Assembly (NCBI GenBank): GCA_947305035.1
Contig: CAMZCV010000009.1
Coordinates: 1 to 13,065 of the forward strand
Reading direction: 5' to 3'
Length of the DNA stretch: 13,065 bases
DNA from: an uncultured Coriobacteriales bacterium
GTDB taxonomy: Bacteria > Actinomycetota > Coriobacteriia > Coriobacteriales > Atopobiaceae
Below are positions 1-6,963 of the stretch, in pieces. The translations under genes were made by a program, and so were the position numbers. Below the pieces are notes generated by a model. The model saw only the letters and a program-made list of their open reading frames with translations. It did no database searches and was not told where the DNA came from. The first letter of the stretch is position 1; each line of letters starts with the position of its first letter.

Positions 1-1219
1 CTGCAACGCCGACGAGGGCGACCCCGGCGCGTTCATGGACCGCGCGGTGATCGAGAGCGACCCGCACTCCCTCATCGAGGGCATGCTCATCGGCGCCTAC
101 GCCATCGGCGCGAGCGTGGGCATCGTCTACGTGCGCGCGGAGTACCCGCTCGCCATCGTCCGCCTGCGCAAGGCCATCGCCGACGCCACCGAGCGCGGCT
201 ACCTGGGCGAGAACATCCTCGGCAGCGATTTCTCCTGCACCATCCGCATCAAGGCCGGCGCAGGCGCGTTCGTCTGCGGCGAGGAGACCGCCCTCATCGA
301 GTCGCTCGAGGGCAAGCGCGGCATGCCGCGTCTGAAGCCGCCCTTCCCGGCGCAGGCGGGCTATTGGATGAAGCCCTCAAATATCAACAACGTGGAGACC
401 TACGCCAACGTGCCGTGGATCATCTACAACGGCGGTGCAGCGTTCGCCGCCATGGGCACCGAGAACTCCAAGGGCACCAAGGTGTTCGCGCTCTCGGGCA
501 AGATCGCCCGCGGCGGCTTGGTGGAGATCCCCATGGGCACCACCCTGCGCGAGGTCATCTTCGGCATCGGCGGAGGCATCCGCGGCGGCAAGGAGTTCAA
601 AGCCGTCCAGCTCGGCGGCCCCTCCGGCGGTTGCGTGCCTGCAGCCAAGCTCGACACCGTCATCGACTACGGCGAGCTCGCCGCCACTGGCGCCATCATG
701 GGCTCCGGCGGCATGGTCGTCATGGACGAGAGCACCTGCATGGTGGGCATGGCCCGCTTCTTCCTCGACTTCACGGCCAAGGAGAGCTGCGGCAAGTGCG
801 TTCCCTGCCGTATCGGCAACAAGCGCCTGCTCGAGATCCTCGACCGCATCGTGGACGGCAGGGGCGAGGAGGGCGATATCGAGAAGCTCGAGGAGCTCTG
901 CTACGCCATCAAGGATGGCTCGCTCTGCGGCCTCGGCCAGACCTCGCCCAACCCGGTGCTCACCACCATCCGCTACTTCCGCGACGAGTTCGAGGCGCAC
1001 ATCCGCGACAAGCGCTGCCCGGCGGGCGAGTGCCGCGCGCTCATCTCGTACTCCATCGATAAGGACGTGTGCGTGGGCTGCACCGCCTGCGCACGCCAGT
1101 GCCCGGCCGGCGCCATCTCGGGCGAGCGCAAGAGCCCGCATGAGATCGACCCGGCGCTCTGCATCAAGTGCGGCAACTGCAAGACTGCCTGCCGCTTCGG
1201 CGCGGTCCAGGTCAGGTAG
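1..1219 (+). CDS. NuoF/HydB-like NADH-binding diaphorase subunit with C-terminal 2x[4Fe-4S] ferredoxin domain (5' partial)
   Basis: The reading frame is already open at base 2, and the first visible residues, CNADEGDPGAF, are the conserved NuoF motif, so the N-terminus lies outside the window. Numbering from the Met at base 35, there is a glycine-rich NADH/FMN-binding segment (GAGAFVCGEE, residues 74-84), an SLBB-type region (about 145-215), and the NuoF [4Fe-4S] cysteines C252, C255, C258 and C298. A C-terminal ferredoxin domain follows with two CxxCxxCxxxC motifs (C346/349/352/356 and C376/379/382/386). NuoF of complex I lacks this ferredoxin tail; HydB of bifurcating hydrogenases and related soluble complexes has it. 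By family, the subunit passes electrons between NAD(H), FMN and iron-sulfur clusters. The next gene starts 18 nt downstream and probably encodes a partner subunit. A NuoE-like gene is expected just upstream of the window. Confidence 0.93.
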   Translation, partial: CNADEGDPGAFMDRAVIESDPHSLIEGMLIGAYAIGASVGIVYVRAEYPLAIVRLRKAIADATERGYLGENILGSDFSCTIRIKAGAGAFVCGEETALIESLEGKRGMPRLKPPFPAQAGYWMKPSNINNVETYANVPWIIYNGGAAFAAMGTENSKGTKVFALSGKIARGGLVEIPMGTTLREVIFGIGGGIRGGKEFKAVQLGGPSGGCVPAAKLDTVIDYGELAATGAIMGSGGMVVMDESTCMVGMARFFLDFTAKESCGKCVPCRIGNKRLLEILDRIVDGRGEEGDIEKLEELCYAIKDGSLCGLGQTSPNPVLTTIRYFRDEFEAHIRDKRCPAGECRALISYSIDKDVCVGCTACARQCPAGAISGERKSPHEIDPALCIKCGNCKTACRFGAVQVR

Positions 1220-1237
1220 GGAAGGAGGAGACGAACC

Positions 1238-3298
1238 ATGTCCATCAAGTACACGCTCGACGGTGTGGAGGTTATCGCCGAACCTTCCGATACCATCCTC
1301 TCGTCCGCCGCTCGCGCGGGCATCGAGATCCCCACGCTCTGCTTCGACAAGCGCACGGCCATCTACGGAGCATGCGGCATCTGCCTCGTCGAGGTGGAAG
1401 GCGTGCCCAAGCTGCTGCGCGCCTGCTCTGCCCGCCCGCAGGAGGGCTACGTCGTCCATACCGATACCGAGCGCGTGAACCGCGCCCGTCTCACGGCGCT
1501 GGAGCTGCTGCTCTCCGACCACACGGGCGACTGCCGCGGGCCCTGCAAGCTCAACTGCCCGGCCATGACCGACTGCCAGAAGTACGTGGGCGAGATCCGC
1601 GAGGGCCGCTACAAGGATGCTGTCTCCACCATTTACGAGGCCTTCCCGCTGCCCGCCTCCATCGGCCGCGTGTGCCCGCACCCCTGCGAGGACGCGTGCC
1701 GCCGCCAGATGGTGGAGGAGCCCATCTCCATCGCCTTCCTCAAGGCGTTCGCCGCCGATAAGATCGAGGCCGACGGCGATCCCTACGTCATCCAGTGCGA
1801 GCCCGACACGGGCAAGCGCGTCGCCATCGTGGGCGGCGGCCCGGCCGGCCTCACGGCGGCGTACTTCCTGCGCCGCTACGGCCATGCGGTCACCATCTTC
1901 GACCAGCAGCCCAAGATGGGCGGCATGCTGCGCTACGGCATCCCCGAGTACCGCCTGCCCAAGGCCGTGCTCGACCGCGAGATCGAGATCATCGCCGACG
2001 CCGGCGTCGAGATGGTCAACAACGTGAAGCTCGGCCGCGACATCCAGTTCGATGCGCTGCGCGCAGAGTACGACGCTGTGCTGCTCGCGCTCGGCGCCTG
2101 GAAGTCCATGCCCATGCGCGTGCCCGGCGAGGATCTCGCCGGCGTCCACGGCGGCATCGACTTCCTCGAGCGTCTGGGTCTGGGCGAGCGCCCGGCCATC
2201 GGCAAGCGCGTCGCCGTCTGCGGCGGCGGCAACACCGCCATGGACTGCTGCCGCACCGCCGTGCGTCTGGGTGCCGAGGAGGTCTACGTGGTCTACCGCC
2301 GCACGCGCGCCGAGATGCCCGCCGCCGACATCGAGATCGAGGAGGCCGAGGAGGAGGGCGTCACCTTCAAGTTCCTCACCAACCCGATCGAGTTCTATGG
2401 CGAGAACGGCCATGTCACCGGCATGAAACTGCAGGTCATGGAGCTCGGCGAGCCCGATGCCTCCGGACGCCGCCGCCCCGTGCCCGTGGAGGGCGTCACC
2501 GAGGATATCGCCGTCGATGACGTGCTCATGGCCATCGGCCAGGGCGCCGACTGCGCGGGCGCCGTTGCGGATGAGCTGCTCACCCAGCGTGGAACCATCG
2601 CCTGCGACGAGATGACCTTCCGCACCGCGTTCGACAACGTCTTCGCAGCTGGCGACGTCACCAACAAGGGCGCCGGTATCGCCATCCAGGCAATCGCCGA
2701 GGCGCAGAAGGCGGCGCTGTGCATCAACAACTTCCTCGAGGGCGACGAGGTGCGTGCCAAGGTGCCGTACTTCGTCACGCAGGAGAAGACGCCCGAGGAC
2801 TTCGAGGACGAGCCCAAGCAGAACCGCGAGAAGATGCCCGGCCTTTCTCCTGAGGAGCGCCGCGACAACTTCGATCCCATCTACTTCGGCTTCACCGAGG
2901 AGCAGGCGCGTCGCGAGGCATCGCGCTGCCTCGAGTGCGGCTGCCACGACTACTACGAGTGCCGCCTCATCCGCTACGCCAACTGGTTCGACGTGCATCC
3001 CGAGAAGTTCGCTGCCGAGACGCCGCGCGACCGCGAGGATGTTCCCGTGGTTTCCGAGGTCATCGTCCACGATCCCGACAAGTGCGTGCTCTGCGGCCTC
3101 TGCTATCGCACATGCGACCAGGTGGTGGGCAAGACCTTCCTCGGCCTCTACAACCGCGGCTTCTCCACGGTGGTGAACCCGATGGTGCCCGACGAGGCGC
3201 GCGCATTCTGCGCGAGCTGCCTGAAGTGCGTCGAGGCGTGCCCCACCGGCGCCATGCGGAGCTTCCCGGCCGTCGAGCGCAAGGCGCATATCCTGTAA
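1238..3298 (+). CDS. multidomain iron-sulfur flavoprotein: [2Fe-2S] domain + GltD/NfnB-like FAD/NAD(P) core + 2x[4Fe-4S] (candidate Nfn/Stn-type bifurcating transhydrogenase subunit)
   Basis: 686 residues, starting at ATG 1238 behind a strong GGAGGAG ribosome site. Domains in order: a [2Fe-2S] domain with C35, C46, C49 and C63 (C-x10-C-x2-C-x13-C, as in NuoG/HydA); a GltD-type [4Fe-4S] region (C99, C103, C107, then C146, C150, C154); an FAD Rossmann motif VAIVGGGPAG (195-204); an NAD(P) Rossmann motif VAVCGGGNTAMD (325-336) followed by VYRR; the second FAD motif AAGDV (470-474); a cysteine patch (C564, C567, C569, C575); and two C-terminal 4Fe-4S motifs (C616/619/622/626 and C658/661/664/668). 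Plain GltD/NfnB proteins are about 460-480 residues, so both ends carry added redox domains. Paired with a NuoF/HydB-like subunit, it most resembles the electron-bifurcating transhydrogenase family (Nfn, and from memory the Sporomusa-type Stn complex). The alternative is a diaphorase module for a hydrogenase or formate dehydrogenase encoded upstream. The domain calls are firm; the reaction is inferred. Confidence 0.9.
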   Translation: MSIKYTLDGVEVIAEPSDTILSSAARAGIEIPTLCFDKRTAIYGACGICLVEVEGVPKLLRACSARPQEGYVVHTDTERVNRARLTALELLLSDHTGDCRGPCKLNCPAMTDCQKYVGEIREGRYKDAVSTIYEAFPLPASIGRVCPHPCEDACRRQMVEEPISIAFLKAFAADKIEADGDPYVIQCEPDTGKRVAIVGGGPAGLTAAYFLRRYGHAVTIFDQQPKMGGMLRYGIPEYRLPKAVLDREIEIIADAGVEMVNNVKLGRDIQFDALRAEYDAVLLALGAWKSMPMRVPGEDLAGVHGGIDFLERLGLGERPAIGKRVAVCGGGNTAMDCCRTAVRLGAEEVYVVYRRTRAEMPAADIEIEEAEEEGVTFKFLTNPIEFYGENGHVTGMKLQVMELGEPDASGRRRPVPVEGVTEDIAVDDVLMAIGQGADCAGAVADELLTQRGTIACDEMTFRTAFDNVFAAGDVTNKGAGIAIQAIAEAQKAALCINNFLEGDEVRAKVPYFVTQEKTPEDFEDEPKQNREKMPGLSPEERRDNFDPIYFGFTEEQARREASRCLECGCHDYYECRLIRYANWFDVHPEKFAAETPRDREDVPVVSEVIVHDPDKCVLCGLCYRTCDQVVGKTFLGLYNRGFSTVVNPMVPDEARAFCASCLKCVEACPTGAMRSFPAVERKAHIL

Positions 3299-3321
3299 GG
3301 GCTCTCGACACCAATCGCAGC

Positions 3322-3356
3322 GGGCCCCGTCGGTTATCCGGCGGGGCCTCGTGTTT
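3322..3356 (+). terminator. rho-independent terminator of the iron-sulfur oxidoreductase operon
   Basis: An 11-bp stem (3323-3333 with 3338-3348, one G-U wobble) closes on a 4-nt TTAT loop and is followed by TCGTGTTTT. It begins 24 nt after the stop codon of the upstream gene and reads in that gene's direction. Confidence 0.85.
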
Positions 3357-3387
3357 TCGAAAGGAACTGCAAGTACCTATCGGAAAT

Positions 3388-3435
3388 GGAACCTTCGCGT
3401 TCGCGAAAGACCCGTCGCGTTCGTGAACGCTGCGG
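3388..3435. repeat. 48-bp intergenic direct repeat, copy 1
   Basis: Identical to 3449-3496. It holds two near-perfect palindromes with 6-bp arms and 2-bp centres: TTCGCG-TT-CGCGAA at 3394-3407 and GCGTTC-GT-GAACGC at 3417-3430. Both contain the 13-mer TCGCGTTCG[C/T]GAA, starting at 3395 and 3415. It lies between two convergent transcription units, so a promoter role is unlikely. It may belong to a REP/BIME-like family or be a protein-binding site. Confidence 0.9.
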
Positions 3436-3448
3436 TCGAGAAGCCCTC

Positions 3449-3496
3449 GGAACCTTCGCGTTCGCGAAAGACCCGTCGCGTTCGTGAACGCTGCGG
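3449..3496. repeat. 48-bp intergenic direct repeat, copy 2
   Basis: An exact second copy of 3388-3435, separated from it by 13 bp (period 61 bp). Its 13-mer motifs start at 3456 and 3476, giving motif starts at 3395, 3415, 3456 and 3476 across the pair. Confidence 0.9.
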
Positions 3497-3508
3497 GCTC
3501 CACCAACA

Positions 3509-3535
3509 TGAACAAAGGGCCTGACCCTTCGTTCA
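3509..3535. repeat. inverted repeat overlapping the pth stop codon
   Basis: TGAACAAAGGG (3509-3519) is mirrored by CCCTTCGTTCA (3525-3535) with one mismatch and a 5-nt loop. The right arm contains the minus-strand TGA stop of pth (3533-3535). A related arrangement lies at 12900-12944. It could form the 3' end of the glmU-prs-pth transcript, but there is no good U-tract on the minus strand, so the terminator role is unproven. Confidence 0.75.
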
Positions 3536-4102
3536 CAGCTGAGATGCGACGCCCTGCCCGATGCAGCGCTCCACGAGGTCGGCTGCAACCTGGGCCGTGA
3601 CCTCGAAGCTCTCCAGATACGCGCCCTTGAGCTCGCGGAGCACGTAGGTGGCCACATCCATCTTGCCCTGCGGACGGCCCACGCCGAAGCGTATGCGCGA
3701 GAAGTCGGCCGTGCCGAGCTTATCCTTGAGAGAGCGCAGACCGTTGTGCGCGTTGAGCCCGCCGCCGAACTTGGCGCGCACCTCGCCCTCGGCAAGGTCG
3801 ACCTCGTCGTGGATGACGAGCAGCTCGGCGGGGGAGACGCGCTCCTTGCGGCAGAGCTTCGACACCGGTCCGCCGCTCGTGTTCATGAAGTCCTGCGGCT
3901 TGGCGAGAATCACCTCGCGCCCGCCGATTTTCACGCTCGCCACCAGGCAGCCGCACTCGCTCTTCCAGTAGCGCGCCCCATGGCGCTCTGCAAGCGCGTC
4001 AACCGTGGCGAAGCCGGCGTTATGGCGCGTGCGCTCGTACTCGGCGCCGGGGTTGCCGAGGCCCACGACGATACGGATGTCCTTGGGTGCGGGTGCTGCC
4101 AT
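3533..4102 (-). CDS. pth: peptidyl-tRNA hydrolase
   Basis: 189 residues, the usual Pth length. It hydrolyses the ester bond of peptidyl-tRNA released from stalled ribosomes, recycling tRNA in the cytoplasm. Family motifs are clear: GLGNPG (14-19) followed by TRHNAG with the catalytic histidine H27, KPQDFMNTSG, then HDEVDL with its conserved aspartate, and AHNGL. The usual GGGHGGHNGL signature reads GGGLNAHNGL here; the functional HNGL part is kept. The ATG at 4102 has GAGAGG 8 nt upstream. It is the last gene of glmU-prs-pth, 81 nt after prs, with a GC-rich hairpin in that gap. Its stop codon lies inside an inverted repeat. Confidence 0.96.
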   Translation of the reverse strand: MAAPAPKDIRIVVGLGNPGAEYERTRHNAGFATVDALAERHGARYWKSECGCLVASVKIGGREVILAKPQDFMNTSGGPVSKLCRKERVSPAELLVIHDEVDLAEGEVRAKFGGGLNAHNGLRSLKDKLGTADFSRIRFGVGRPQGKMDVATYVLRELKGAYLESFEVTAQVAADLVERCIGQGVASQL

Positions 4103-4127
4103 GGTTCGAACCTCTCGTCTGATTGCA

Positions 4128-4153
4128 ACCGGCCCCGAATCTTCGGGGCCGGT
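4128..4153 (-). terminator. perfect GC-rich hairpin between prs and pth (possible intercistronic terminator or processing site)
   Basis: A perfect 12-bp inverted repeat (4128-4139 with 4142-4153), with a central 2 nt that would open to a 4-nt loop. On the minus strand the following bases are TTGCAATC, so the U-tract is poor. It may trim or attenuate read-through from prs into pth, or stabilise the upstream mRNA. No separate pth promoter was seen. Confidence 0.5.
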
Positions 4154-4183
4154 CCGTGTGCTGTTCGTTATGCTAAGCCGCTG

Positions 4184-5179
4184 CTAGATGTTGGAGTTGC
4201 CACCGAAGATGGCGGAGACGGGCCTGCTCATGAACACGTTGTAGATGCACTCGGCGAACTCGTTGGCGATGGAGATGGTCTTGACCTTGCCGCCGGGCTT
4301 GTTGGCCTCGGGCCCGGGGATGGCGTTGGTGACCACGCACTCGGCGATGGGCGCCTGCTCGAGGCGCTCAACCGCATTGCGCGAGAAGATGCCGTGGGTG
4401 GCGCACACGTAGATGTCGCCGGCGCCCATCTTCTTGAGCTCGTTGATCGAGCCGATGAGAGTGCCGCCCGTGTCGATCATGTCGTCGTTGATGATGCAGG
4501 TCTTGCCCTCGATGTCGCCGATGACGGCCATGACCTCGGCCATGTTGTGCTTGGGACGGCCCTTGTGGGCGATGGCGAGCGAGCAGCCCAGGTAGTCGGA
4601 GAGGCGCTTGGCGGCCTTGGCACGGCCCACATCGGGGGAGACGACGACGGTGTTGTTCCAGTCGAAGTCCTTCTTCTTGAAGTACTCGCCGAAGAGGTAG
4701 AGCGCGGTGAGGTGCGTCACGGCGATGTCGAAGAAGCCCTGGATCTGGTTCTGGTGCAGGTCGAGCGTGATCACGTGGTCGACGCCAGCGGCCTCGAGCA
4801 GGTTGGCGACGAGGCGGGCGGTGATGGGCTCGCGCGGCGCGGCCTTGCGGTCCTGGCGCGCGTAGGCGTAGTGGGGGATGACCGCGGTGACTGAGCGGGC
4901 GCTCGCGCGCTTGGCGGCGTCGATGATGATGAGCAGCTCCATGAGCAGGTCGTTCACGTTCTGGCCGGCCATGGACTGGATGACGAAGACATCATCGCCG
5001 CGCACGGACTCCTCGAAGCGCGCGTAGAGCTCGCCGTTGGCGAACTTCTCGAGCTTGAGGCCGCTGAGCTCGACGCCGAGGATGTCTGCGATCTCCTGAG
5101 CGAGCTGGGGGTTGCCGGAACCGGAATAGAGCTTGAACTCGGTGGTGATGGGGAGCTCTCCCTTGAGGTCTTCGTACAT
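4184..5179 (-). CDS. prs: ribose-phosphate pyrophosphokinase (PRPP synthetase)
   Basis: 331 residues. It transfers pyrophosphate from ATP to ribose 5-phosphate, giving PRPP for nucleotide, histidine, tryptophan and NAD synthesis. Recognisable motifs are YARQDRK (106-112), the DLHQNQIQGFFD segment with its catalytic-region histidine (140-151), SPDVGRAKAAKRL (181-193), and the PRPP-binding loop NDDMIDTGGT (231-240). The C-terminal FSRNAVERL and NEFAECI match class I enzymes. The N-terminus runs about 15 residues longer than in minimal family members. The start shares one base with the glmU stop (TAATG) and has AAGGAG upstream, so translation is probably coupled to glmU. Confidence 0.97.
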   Translation of the reverse strand: MYEDLKGELPITTEFKLYSGSGNPQLAQEIADILGVELSGLKLEKFANGELYARFEESVRGDDVFVIQSMAGQNVNDLLMELLIIIDAAKRASARSVTAVIPHYAYARQDRKAAPREPITARLVANLLEAAGVDHVITLDLHQNQIQGFFDIAVTHLTALYLFGEYFKKKDFDWNNTVVVSPDVGRAKAAKRLSDYLGCSLAIAHKGRPKHNMAEVMAVIGDIEGKTCIINDDMIDTGGTLIGSINELKKMGAGDIYVCATHGIFSRNAVERLEQAPIAECVVTNAIPGPEANKPGGKVKTISIANEFAECIYNVFMSRPVSAIFGGNSNI

Positions 5180-6597
5180 TACCTGTTCTCCTTCTTACTC
5201 AGACGTTCCTTCTGCTTCTTGAGCGCTTTCATGCGTTTGGTCGCGTAGCCGGGAATCATCTCCTGCTCGGAGCGCTCAACCGCGAGCGCGCCGGCGGGGA
5301 CATCCTGCGTGATGCAGCTGGCTGCTCCAACGAGCGCGCCGTCGCCGATCTCGACGGGAGCCACCATCATGGTGTCGGATCCGATGAACACATCGTTGCC
5401 GATGGTGGTGCGGTGCTTGAACACGCCGTCGTAATTGCAGGTGATGGAGCCGGCGCAGATGTTGACGCCGCTGCCCATGGTGGTGTCGCCGATGTAGGAG
5501 AGGTGCGGCACCTTGGAGCCCTCTCCGATGGTGGAGTTCTTGATCTCCACGTGTGTGCCCACGTGCGCGCGGGCGCAGAGGTGGGTGCCGGGGCGCAGGT
5601 AGGCGCGCGGGCCCACGGTGACGCCCTCGTCGATGACGGTGGAGTAGCCCACGGTCTCCTCGATGGAGGCGTTGTTCGCCACGGTGACGTCGGTGAGGCG
5701 GGTGTTGGGACCGATGGTGCAGTTCTCGCCGATGGAGGTGGAACCCCAGAGCATGGTCATGGGCAACAGCGTGGTGTCGCGGCCCACGGAAACCTCGGGG
5801 CCAACCCACACGAGTGCGGGGTCGAGCATGGTGACGCCCTCATCCATGAGGCGCGCGTTGATGCGGTCCTGCATGACGTAGGTGGCCTGCGCGAGTTGGA
5901 TGCGCGAGTTCACGCCCAGGAGCTCGCTGGCATCCTCTGCGAGAAGCGCTGCGACGGGCTCGCCCATCTCCTTGTAGATGCCCACCATGTCGGTGAGGTA
6001 GTACTCGCCCTGCACGTTGCTGTTGCCGATCTTATCGATGTTGGCCGTGAGGCGGCTGCCGCAGAAGCAGTAGATGCCGGAGTTGCACTCGAAGAGCTCC
6101 TCGCGCTGCTCGGGCGTGCAGTCCTTGTGCTCGACGATGGCAGCGAGGCCGCCATCGGCATCGCGTAGGATGCGGCCGTAGCCCGTGGGGTCTTCGGGCT
6201 CGAAGGTGAGCACCGTGCAGGCGTTGTGGTTGGTGCGCGTCTCGTCGATGAGCGCTGCGATGGTCTCTGCGCGTACGAGCGGTGTGTCGCCGTAGAGGAC
6301 GACCGTGGGACCCTCGAAGGCACCGATCGCGTCGCGCACGCAGCGCACCGCGTGGCCGGTGCCCAGACGCTCGGCCTGCTCGACGAACTCGATGCCCTGC
6401 TCGTCGGCGAGGGCGTCGCGCACCTCCTGCGCACCATGGCCGATGACCACGATGATGCGCTCGCAGCCAGCCTCGCGGGCAGCCTGGACCGGCCACCAGA
6501 TGAGGGGCTTCTCGAGCAGCTTATGGGTAACCTTGGGATGGGCCGATTTCATGCGGGTACCCTCGCCAGCAGCGAGGATGATCGCATTGATGGGCAT
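5179..6597 (-). CDS. glmU: bifunctional UDP-N-acetylglucosamine pyrophosphorylase / glucosamine-1-phosphate N-acetyltransferase
   Basis: 472 residues from ATG 6597. It makes UDP-GlcNAc, the precursor of peptidoglycan and other glycans, in two steps. The N-terminal uridyltransferase shows LAAGEGTRMKS (8-18), GTGHAV, YGDTPLV with its metal-binding aspartate, GEYYLTDM and the GVNSR asparagine. The C-terminal half is a left-handed beta-helix of hexapeptide repeats with RPGTHL, the GSKVPHLSYIGD histidine (equivalent to the catalytic His363 region of the E. coli enzyme) and ITCNYDG. The frame stays open a further 24 codons upstream, but 6597 is chosen because an ideal GGGGAGG lies 6 nt before it and LAAGEGTR then sits at the normal distance from the N-terminus. 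First gene of glmU-prs-pth. No convincing promoter was recognised in the 178 nt up to the tRNA. Confidence 0.97.
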   Translation of the reverse strand: MPINAIILAAGEGTRMKSAHPKVTHKLLEKPLIWWPVQAAREAGCERIIVVIGHGAQEVRDALADEQGIEFVEQAERLGTGHAVRCVRDAIGAFEGPTVVLYGDTPLVRAETIAALIDETRTNHNACTVLTFEPEDPTGYGRILRDADGGLAAIVEHKDCTPEQREELFECNSGIYCFCGSRLTANIDKIGNSNVQGEYYLTDMVGIYKEMGEPVAALLAEDASELLGVNSRIQLAQATYVMQDRINARLMDEGVTMLDPALVWVGPEVSVGRDTTLLPMTMLWGSTSIGENCTIGPNTRLTDVTVANNASIEETVGYSTVIDEGVTVGPRAYLRPGTHLCARAHVGTHVEIKNSTIGEGSKVPHLSYIGDTTMGSGVNICAGSITCNYDGVFKHRTTIGNDVFIGSDTMMVAPVEIGDGALVGAASCITQDVPAGALAVERSEQEMIPGYATKRMKALKKQKERLSKKENR

Positions 6598-6603
6598 TGC
6601 TCG

Positions 6604-6610
6604 CCTCCCC
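6604..6610 (-). promoter_or_regulatory. ribosome binding site that fixes the glmU start
   Basis: GGGGAGG on the minus strand, 6 nt before the ATG at 6597. It decides between this start and the in-frame ATG at 6669. Confidence 0.85.
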
Positions 6611-6754
6611 AGACGATCGCGTTCGAACAGTCCCGCCCGGATGCGACTGTGGTTCAGAATTGGCGGCACTTTTGATGATACCCTATCGCTTGTGATGGGC
6701 AGCCGACAAAAGACAACCCTCTCATTTGTTGCAGATGTTCATGCACCCCGTGTC

Positions 6755-6763
6755 TGTTACAAT
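6755..6763 (+). promoter_or_regulatory. extended -10 promoter of tRNA-Gln
   Basis: TGTTACAAT is a TGn extended -10 element with the hexamer TACAAT at 6758-6763. No good -35 lies at 16-18 bp, which fits an extended -10 promoter. The tRNA starts 13 nt downstream. Confidence 0.65.
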
Positions 6764-6775
6764 CGTTCTGCGTAC

Positions 6776-6850
6776 TGGGGTATCGTCCAATGGTTAGGAC
6801 ATCGGTTTTTGGTGCCGAGTATGAGGGTTCGAATCCTTCTACCCCAGCCA
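6776..6850 (+). tRNA. tRNA-Gln (anticodon TTG)
   Basis: A full cloverleaf can be folded by eye. The acceptor stem TGGGGTA (6776-6782) pairs with TACCCCA (6840-6846). The D-arm contains GGTTAGGA. The anticodon stem TCGGT/GCCGA encloses the loop TTTTGGT, giving anticodon TTG. The T-arm contains GGTTCGAATCC. The discriminator is G (6847) and the CCA end is encoded (6848-6850). It lies between the divergent glmU operon and the convergent envelope operon, and reads CAA glutamine codons. Confidence 0.97.
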
Positions 6851-6859
6851 CGAATGCTC

Positions 6860-6892
6860 CGGGCCGCCATTGCGCGGCCCGTTTTCGTCTTA
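6860..6892 (+). terminator. rho-independent terminator of tRNA-Gln
   Basis: CGGGCCGC (6860-6867) and GCGGCCCG (6874-6881) form an 8-bp stem with a 6-nt loop, followed by TTTTCGTCTTATT. It starts 10 nt after the tRNA. The T-run is only on the plus-strand side, so it does not obviously serve the opposing operon. Confidence 0.88.
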
Positions 6893-6963
6893 TTGAGGAG
6901 ACGTTAGTTGGCTTGGTGTCAGGACCGGATTCATGTTGCCAAGCGTTTTACGTGTTAGGGGAG

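Noticed and set aside
377..3289. A 970-codon open frame on the minus strand opposite the oxidoreductase genes
   Set aside because: It is antisense to two clearly recognised proteins, has a low-complexity Ala/Asp/Val/Gly/His composition, and is the expected result of strong third-position GC bias on the coding strand.
3388..3496. Possible CRISPR array
   Set aside because: There are only two repeat units, the intervening sequence is 13 bp, the unit is made of palindromes, and no cas genes are visible.
3334..3795. Minus-strand frames reading through the 48-bp repeats near pth
   Set aside because: They overlap pth in another frame and the translated repeat peptides have no supporting start or motif; they are shadows of the repeats.
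6660..6720. A glmU promoter with TATCAT (plus 6675-6680) as -10
   Set aside because: No acceptable -35 lies at 16-18 bp; the nearest TTGTCG is 23 bp away.
6654..6851. A 65-codon minus-strand frame beginning MAGVEGFEPSYSAP
   Set aside because: It is the antisense of tRNA-Gln; this peptide is a common false annotation produced by tRNA genes.
6911..6944. GCTTGG/CCAAGC inverted repeat followed by GTTTTA as a second terminator after tRNA-Gln
   Set aside because: The stem is only 6 bp with a 22-nt loop and a much better terminator precedes it.
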